A DNA stretch of 11,360 nt. Source: an uncultured Collinsella sp. GTDB taxonomy: Bacteria > Actinomycetota > Coriobacteriia > Coriobacteriales > Coriobacteriaceae. Every line of letters begins with the position of its first letter. Position 1 is the stretch's first letter. The position numbers and the translations under genes were made by a program. This document shows positions 7,165 to 11,360 of the stretch, piece by piece. The stretch covers positions 1-11,360 of the forward strand of contig CAKUEU010000057.1 in assembly GCA_934646865.1 (NCBI GenBank). The letters run 5' to 3'. A model generated the notes under the pieces. The model was given only the letters and a program-made list of their open reading frames with translations. It had not been told where the DNA came from and made no database searches.

Positions 7165-8181
7165 ATGATGAAGCCCATGACGAAAAAGTTGCTGTTAGGA
7201 ATTCCCACCGTGACGCTTTCGGCCGTGCTGGCGTGTTCGGTGGCCGGCTGTGGCGATAATGCGCCGAGTGGCTCGGGCGGGAGCGCACCTGTGCAGGAGA
7301 AGGCCGAGAAGCCCAAGGCCTATGAGTCGCAGACGGTCGAGGTGGCTGGCATTATCTATGAGTCGGTGGCTCACGGTACGTTCTATCGCGGTGATGCCAA
7401 GAAGCAGGACGGCTTTTACCTGCACGTCAAGATCACCAACAATAATGCAAAGAACAGGACGTTTAACTCCTTTAACGTGCATGCTGCCCAGGGCGATCTT
7501 GAGGCAGGCGACCCGTTATTTACTTCCGGCAAGGCGGCCGTGCTCGACTACGTTGCAAGCGAGGCTCCCGATGAGCTTCACGAGGGCATCGATCTTTCCA
7601 AGAGGCAAGATATCGGTCCGGGCGAGACCGTTGAGTACGTGTATTTCTGGGCGCCCAAGACGGCGTACTACGGGCCCATCACTGTCGAGTTCGTAGACGC
7701 TTACGCCCCCGCCAAGAATCATGAAGCCATGCACTTTGACACCACGGGGTGTGAGACTAAGGAGTTCAAGGCGGCCGGTGGCGTGGCTGATTCTGGCGAG
7801 AAGGCAGATCTGACCGGCATCGATTGCGCATCGTACAGTATCGAGGCCGCCGATGGGTACACGCTGGATTCGTCCAACGAAGAGCGTGAAAAGGCAGACT
7901 TCTTCCATGACGAGACTGGAGGACGTCTGCACATCAGCATCTTCCCGCGCTCGCCGGAGGAAGAGATTGCAAGTCTAGAGCAGGTCTACGAAGGCAAGGA
8001 GACGACAACCGACCAGGTCGAGTACAACGGCATAACGTGGCTGCGCTTTATCGGTCCCGACAACGGCCATACGCTGTTTGCGACGGCTCCCGCGACGGGC
8101 GAAACCGTCCGTGTGTCGATCGGCTGGAAGATCGACTGGGATGCTGCCGTGCCCATGATGGAGGCACTGAAGCTCAAGTAG
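7165..8181 (+). CDS. Lipoprotein with a DUF4352/DUF5067-like extracellular domain
   Basis: This is a 338-residue predicted lipoprotein. The signal peptide MMKPMTKKLLLGIP... ends in the lipobox VAGC, with Cys29 as the lipid-attachment residue. A Ser/Gly/Lys-rich linker follows (30-50). Residues about 55-185 (VEVAGIIYES, HVKITNNNAKNRTF, IGPGETVEYVYFWAP) have the pattern of DUF4352/DUF5067-type immunoglobulin-like domains: a beta-sandwich with an 'xVxITNNN' strand and a 'GxxxxxyvyF' strand. Residues about 215-338 form a second domain I do not recognise. The start at 7165 is supported by AAAGGAG at 7150-7156, 8 bases upstream; an adjacent ATG at 7168 is equally possible. The frame is open further upstream, but without a signal peptide or ribosome binding site. 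It is monocistronic, followed by a terminator. The role is unknown; surface ligand or stress sensing is only a guess. Confidence 0.85.
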   Translation: MMKPMTKKLLLGIPTVTLSAVLACSVAGCGDNAPSGSGGSAPVQEKAEKPKAYESQTVEVAGIIYESVAHGTFYRGDAKKQDGFYLHVKITNNNAKNRTFNSFNVHAAQGDLEAGDPLFTSGKAAVLDYVASEAPDELHEGIDLSKRQDIGPGETVEYVYFWAPKTAYYGPITVEFVDAYAPAKNHEAMHFDTTGCETKEFKAAGGVADSGEKADLTGIDCASYSIEAADGYTLDSSNEEREKADFFHDETGGRLHISIFPRSPEEEIASLEQVYEGKETTTDQVEYNGITWLRFIGPDNGHTLFATAPATGETVRVSIGWKIDWDAAVPMMEALKLK

Positions 8182-8208
8182 CGCTGCGATTCCCACGTCA
8201 GGCGACTC

Positions 8209-8244
8209 AGGGCTGGCTTCGAGTTATCGGGGCCAGCCCTTTTT
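8209..8244 (+). terminator. Intrinsic terminator of the lipoprotein gene
   Basis: AGGGCTGGC (8209-8217) pairs perfectly with GCCAGCCCT (8232-8240) and is followed by TTTTT. It lies 27 bp after the lipoprotein stop codon. Its sequence, including the loop GTTATC, is 24/30 identical to the terminator at 9253-9282. Confidence 0.88.
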
Positions 8245-8307
8245 GGAGTGCGATGAGCAGGGCCAGTGGCTCGCGCGGTTTCGGGTACAGCTGGGCACCG
8301 TGCGCGC

Positions 8308-8400
8308 AATGACAGACATGGTTTTCATAATGACAGATATAGTTGACATGCATTGATGGATGCAATATATTTCTGTCATGTTGCAACGGATATCTGTCCA
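8308..8400 (+). promoter_or_regulatory. Symmetric four-site operator-like array around the HTH promoter
   Basis: Four copies of the motif ATGACAGAtAT are present: plus orientation with GACAGA at 8311-8316 and 8332-8337, and minus orientation (TCTGTC) at 8372-8377 and 8393-8398. Centre-to-centre distances are 21, 40 and 21 bp, so the array is symmetric about 8354.5. The inner pair flanks the -35/-10 region and the last copy lies in the 5' leader. This is what one expects of an operator cluster bound by dimers or tetramers of the adjacent HTH regulator (autoregulation). Binding is inferred, not shown. Confidence 0.6.
8343..8371 (+). promoter_or_regulatory. Sigma-70-type promoter of the HTH/membrane-protein operon
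   Basis: TTGACA (8343-8348) is a perfect -35 box. A 17-bp spacer separates it from TATATT (8366-8371), which is one base from the TATAAT consensus. Transcription should start near 8378, giving a leader of about 42 nt before the ATG at 8420. This placement rules out the upstream in-frame ATG at 8360, which lies inside the promoter. Confidence 0.8.
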
Positions 8401-8419
8401 TTACTACGAAAGGAACTCC

Positions 8420-8650
8420 ATGCCGGGCAAAAAGAACCTACGCATGAAGGCGGCGCGCGCGGCGGCTGGCCTTTCGCAAGCCGACTTAGCCGAGGCCGTG
8501 GGCGTTACGCGTCAAACCATCGGCCTGATCGAGGCGGGCGGCTACAATCCCACGCTCAACTTGTGCGTGGCAATTTGCAAAGCGCTGCGCGTCACGTTGA
8601 ACGACCTGTTTTGGGAAGACGAGATCGACGTCGACCCTAACGCTCTTTAG
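8420..8650 (+). CDS. Small HTH (Xre/YozG-like) transcriptional regulator
   Basis: This is a 76-residue DNA-binding protein made of almost nothing but a Cro/C1-type helix-turn-helix. Residues about 19-40 (SQADLAEAVGVTRQTIGLIE...) are the helix-turn-helix, followed by the LCVAICKALRVTLNDLF helix typical of the YozG-like small regulators. A short acidic tail (EDEIDVDPNAL) ends the protein. ATG 8420 is chosen because AAAGGA (8409-8414) lies 5 bases upstream, and the earlier ATG at 8360 sits in the promoter. The downstream membrane-protein gene begins 9 bp after the stop, with its ribosome binding site overlapping the TAG, so the two are translated from one mRNA. Probable self-regulation is suggested by the GACAGA array around the promoter. 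Confidence 0.92.
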   Translation: MPGKKNLRMKAARAAAGLSQADLAEAVGVTRQTIGLIEAGGYNPTLNLCVAICKALRVTLNDLFWEDEIDVDPNAL

Positions 8651-8659
8651 GAGTTCGCT

Positions 8660-9244
8660 ATGAAATTTGAAGATTTAAAACTCGTGCAAAAGTGGCGCGA
8701 ATATGCCGGCCCAAAGGATGAACGCCTGGAGGCTGAGAACGCGAAGATCTACAAGATTGGTTTCGTGCTGCTTTCGTTTGGCATGCTGGCAATTCTCTTC
8801 TATCAATTTATAGCTCGACAGGTCGCGTGGGTTCACAGCGATGCCAGCGAAATGCCGCACCTCTTTGCGACACCGTTCGAGGCTGCCATGTATGCGTGGC
8901 TCGTTATCGTGATGCTAATCTGCGTGGTGCTGCAAACGCGGAAGGGCTATGTCGATACCAACCGTTTTGGACAGACTGAGCATCTTCCTGCCGGGTATTT
9001 CCTGCTTATCAGTGGTCTCAGTGGAGCTGTGAGCGCGCTTGTTGTCGCCGCGATGCGCTGCATCGCCGAGGCGCAGATCGTTCCGCTCGAAAGCGTCTTT
9101 TGGTTGGCGAACCTGGCTACGGGCGTGTTCTGCGGTGCGACGATTTTCATAGCCACATTCGCCGTTCTGTGCGCATCGTTCTTCACGGCGAAAAAGCGCC
9201 GTGCCAAGCTCGAGGCAGAGTTCGACGACGCCGGCGATATCTAA
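8660..9244 (+). CDS. Four-helix membrane protein (DUF6773-like), operon partner of the HTH regulator
   Basis: This is a 194-residue integral membrane protein. Predicted membrane segments are at about 31-51, 74-92, 111-131 and 148-175. A soluble N-terminal stretch of 30 charged residues includes DERLEAENAKIYK, which resembles the start of DUF6773-type proteins, and the C-terminal tail is charged (AKKRRAKLEAEF). The start at 8660 has AGGAG at 8649-8653, overlapping the stop of the HTH gene. A small Xre regulator coupled to a small multi-helix membrane protein is a common arrangement in Firmicutes and Actinobacteria, in which the membrane protein may sense or modulate signals for the regulator; the mechanism is not established. 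No catalytic motif is seen. The family assignment is tentative. Confidence 0.85.
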   Translation: MKFEDLKLVQKWREYAGPKDERLEAENAKIYKIGFVLLSFGMLAILFYQFIARQVAWVHSDASEMPHLFATPFEAAMYAWLVIVMLICVVLQTRKGYVDTNRFGQTEHLPAGYFLLISGLSGAVSALVVAAMRCIAEAQIVPLESVFWLANLATGVFCGATIFIATFAVLCASFFTAKKRRAKLEAEFDDAGDI

Positions 9245-9249
9245 TGCGC

Positions 9250-9288
9250 AAGGGGCTGACTCTGGGTTATCAGAGCCAGCCCCTTTTG
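9250..9288 (+). terminator. Intrinsic terminator of the HTH/membrane-protein operon
   Basis: AAGGGGCTGACTCTG (9250-9264) pairs with CAGAGCCAGCCCCTT (9271-9285) with one mismatch, and TTTT begins at 9284. It starts 6 bp after the stop codon. On the minus strand the hairpin is followed by only two Ts, so it is mainly one-directional. The convergent surface-protein gene ends 45 bp further on. Confidence 0.9.
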
Positions 9289-9332
9289 TGCTCGACGAAC
9301 GGGGTCAACGCCGCTCGCAAAAGCGCTGAGAG

Positions 9333-11360
9333 CTAGCGGGACTCATCCGTTCCGGCTCCATCGCTGCCACTACGCTCGAGTGTGGCGCGGCGAGCACTGT
9401 AGGCGATGAGGCCGGCTCCGGCTGCGGCGAATGCTGCTGCGGCTGCGGTTAGGGGGACGTTGCTGTCGCCCGTGCCAGCGAGCATGCCTGATTTACCGGA
9501 GCGCTTGTTATTGTCGTGACCCTTGCCGCTGCCAGAGCCGCTTCCGCCGGAGCTGCCTCCCGTGCCAGAACCGCCGCTGCTCGAGCCGCCATCGCTGTCC
9601 ACGGTCATCGGTGCGTCGTGAAGCCCCGTCGTATCCGCATTGTCACTTACGCCCACCAGCACCTCTGCGCGTTCGCATGCCGCGTCGGGGATGTGGAGCT
9701 CGTGCAGCACGCCGCCCAGCGCGGAGTTTGCGCCCGCGCGAATCTCTTCGAGCGTTACGGGGTCGAGCGCCACCAGGTCACGCGCCTTCGCATACAGCGT
9801 GACGCGTTTGCCCACCTCGTCGCTCCAGCTCTCCGGGATGGCAAAGCTCATGCGGAACTGTGCCGTGCAGCCCGGAGCCAGCACGGCGTTGCCATTGTCA
9901 GCAACCAGCGGGTGCGTCGCAAAACGTGCGCCCAGCATCTCGACTGCGTATTTCACGTGTGCCATGTCGTTGGTCGAAGCGTCCTCGGCAAGCTCTGGAT
10001 CGTAGATCGATGCCATGCGTGCGTTCGCTCCGAACCCGATGGATGCGCTGGAGAACGGCTGGTTAGAGCCCTCTCGGTACAGATCGATCGTACCGGCGGT
10101 CAGCAAGGTGTTGCCGTCGTTTCGCACCGTGACCATGAAGGATTCGCCTGCTGCTCCGGGCACCACCGCGCCCGAGGTAGCGACCGCACCCGTCGGAGTG
10201 GCGCACGCTACCAGGGGCACTTCGATGCCGTGCAGTTCCGCCTTGCTCTGCTCGGCACTCACAATGTGCGTGGCGAGCGCCGAGAGCATGCCGCCCGACG
10301 TCAAAAACGTCGTTATCTGATCGACGGGGTGGTCGAGCTCACACATCACGAACGGTTCTGTGAACAAATCTCCTTCCAAGGTGTTGGCCAAGGTGCTGGC
10401 GAAGATGCGGAAGTGCTTGCCCATCACCGCTACCGGGTTGCCTTCTTCGTCGTAGGTCTGTCCCACCTTGCCGTCGGTGTTCTCTACGTACATCAAGCAC
10501 CGACCGTTATTGCTCGCGCTGAACGACGCCGGGCCACAGCCCGCGGCGCCCACGGGCTCCGATGCAAATGCCGTCGCGCCTCGTGTCCAAGTAATATGCT
10601 GCAGCTGCTCGTTGATGGTAGCCAAAAAGCCCGTGTGCTGCGGCCACGGCACCGCGTGGGGCACTGTGGCATCTGGCGACATAACGCCCCAACCCGCGAT
10701 GGACTGGCCGATCACAGCGTACGATGCGCAGCCACAACCGCTTGCAGTCTCGTATGCAACGGGCACCACCATTTTGCCGTTGATATTCTCGGGCGCGCCC
10801 AGCTCGATGCTCGACGGTGCCTGCGGAAAGCGGAGGACCTGACGGAACGTGAGGCTGTCGCCCAAATCATCCGACCACAGGGTAAAGCACTCGAGTGCGA
10901 CCTCTGCCTCGGTGCCCAACGCCTTTTCTGCGGTGGCTCCGCGGCGGTGGAGATAGGCGCCCGACAGGCGTCCGTCGACAAGTGTCTTGCCCACTGTGAT
11001 GCGTGGGCACTGCAGGCAATGGTAGCCATCCTCCTGCAGGCGGCCGCGCGAGATGCTGCGCCACGACGTGTGCGATATCACGCGAACTTCGCTATTGCTT
11101 ATGCGCAGACGCACAACGGACAGAATGCCGGATGTGCTTGCCGTGTCGAACCGGGTTGCGTCGCCTTCGGGGCGCTCTCCCGAGACCAGCAATACGTAGG
11201 CGTCCGTGCGCCCCGCGCCGTCTGTGTATTCAATTACGTCGAAGTCGTAATCGAACGTGCCGCCACGCTCCACGTCGCCCTCGCCAAAGCCCAGGGGGAA
11301 GTCGACCGGCATGGGCGCGGACCACGCGCCGTTTGCCTTCGTGTGTACCACCAGGCGCGA
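9333..11360 (-). CDS. Large cell-wall-anchored surface protein, LAXTG sorting signal (N-terminus outside window)
   Basis: The frame is open from the right edge of the window (first codons S-R-L-V-V-H-T) to a TAG at 9333, giving 675 residues. The true start is not in the window; the GTG at 11351 is most likely internal. The C-terminus has a Gly/Ser-rich linker (encoded about 9495-9600), the sorting motif LAGTG (9468-9482), a hydrophobic helix (VPLTAAAAAFAAAGAGLIAY) and arginines. An unusually long polar tail of 17 residues follows. LAXTG rather than LPXTG is the motif class associated with class E sortases of high-GC Gram-positives. The middle region has a stretch, VTVRNDGNTLLTAG, typical of beta-sandwich (CARDB-like) adhesin repeats. 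Cysteine pairs occur at CLQC and SGCGC. The ligand is unknown. Confidence 0.88.
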   Translation of the reverse strand, partial: SRLVVHTKANGAWSAPMPVDFPLGFGEGDVERGGTFDYDFDVIEYTDGAGRTDAYVLLVSGERPEGDATRFDTASTSGILSVVRLRISNSEVRVISHTSWRSISRGRLQEDGYHCLQCPRITVGKTLVDGRLSGAYLHRRGATAEKALGTEAEVALECFTLWSDDLGDSLTFRQVLRFPQAPSSIELGAPENINGKMVVPVAYETASGCGCASYAVIGQSIAGWGVMSPDATVPHAVPWPQHTGFLATINEQLQHITWTRGATAFASEPVGAAGCGPASFSASNNGRCLMYVENTDGKVGQTYDEEGNPVAVMGKHFRIFASTLANTLEGDLFTEPFVMCELDHPVDQITTFLTSGGMLSALATHIVSAEQSKAELHGIEVPLVACATPTGAVATSGAVVPGAAGESFMVTVRNDGNTLLTAGTIDLYREGSNQPFSSASIGFGANARMASIYDPELAEDASTNDMAHVKYAVEMLGARFATHPLVADNGNAVLAPGCTAQFRMSFAIPESWSDEVGKRVTLYAKARDLVALDPVTLEEIRAGANSALGGVLHELHIPDAACERAEVLVGVSDNADTTGLHDAPMTVDSDGGSSSGGSGTGGSSGGSGSGSGKGHDNNKRSGKSGMLAGTGDSNVPLTAAAAAFAAAGAGLIAYSARRATLERSGSDGAGTDESR

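Noticed and set aside
8360..8419. Upstream in-frame start for the HTH gene at 8360
   Set aside because: It overlaps the promoter -10 box and has no ribosome binding site; 8420 fits both.

Overview
The window is high-GC DNA with short intergenic gaps, AGGAG-type ribosome binding sites and intrinsic terminators. It carries two sortase-anchored surface proteins, a lipoprotein and a second-type (non-gyrase-like) type IIA topoisomerase pair. Together these suggest a Gram-positive gut actinobacterium of the Coriobacteriia, most like Collinsella. That assignment is by general resemblance; no 16S or other marker gene is present.

Layout from left to right. Positions 1-93 hold the last 30 codons of an unrecognised plus-strand gene. 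It is followed by a repeat region (167-283) with two 22-bp tandem repeats and a perfect 26-bp-arm inverted repeat. A minus-strand LPATG cell-wall-anchored protein spans 292-1212. The next 450 bp has no intact gene but contains what looks like a decayed HTH (Xre-type) remnant at 1423-1631. A minus-strand HD-domain phosphohydrolase-like gene (1667-2209) has its own probable promoter region, which includes a perfect 16-bp palindrome (2297-2312). A terminator (2351-2393) separates it from a two-gene minus-strand operon encoding the ATPase/TOPRIM subunit (4732-6729) and the DNA-breaking subunit (2446-4686) of a type IIA topoisomerase of topoisomerase IV type.

A 435-bp divergent intergenic region with several small inverted repeats then leads into plus-strand genes: a lipoprotein (7165-8181), a terminator, and a compact two-gene operon made of a 76-aa HTH regulator (8420-8650) and a 194-aa four-helix membrane protein (8660-9244). 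The operon ends in a terminator closely related in sequence to the one in front of it. The right edge is the C-terminal 675 residues of a large minus-strand surface protein with an LAGTG sorting signal (9333-11360, 5' end outside the window).

The most interesting signal is at the HTH/membrane-protein operon. A near-consensus promoter (TTGACA, 17 bp, TATATT) is flanked by four copies of ATGACAGAtAT: two direct copies upstream and two inverted copies downstream. Centre-to-centre spacings are 21, 40 and 21 bp, so the array is exactly symmetric about position 8354.5 and all sites lie near whole helical turns. The same half-site occurs as a palindrome upstream of the HD-domain gene, so the regulator may control that gene too. 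This is inference from sequence pattern only.
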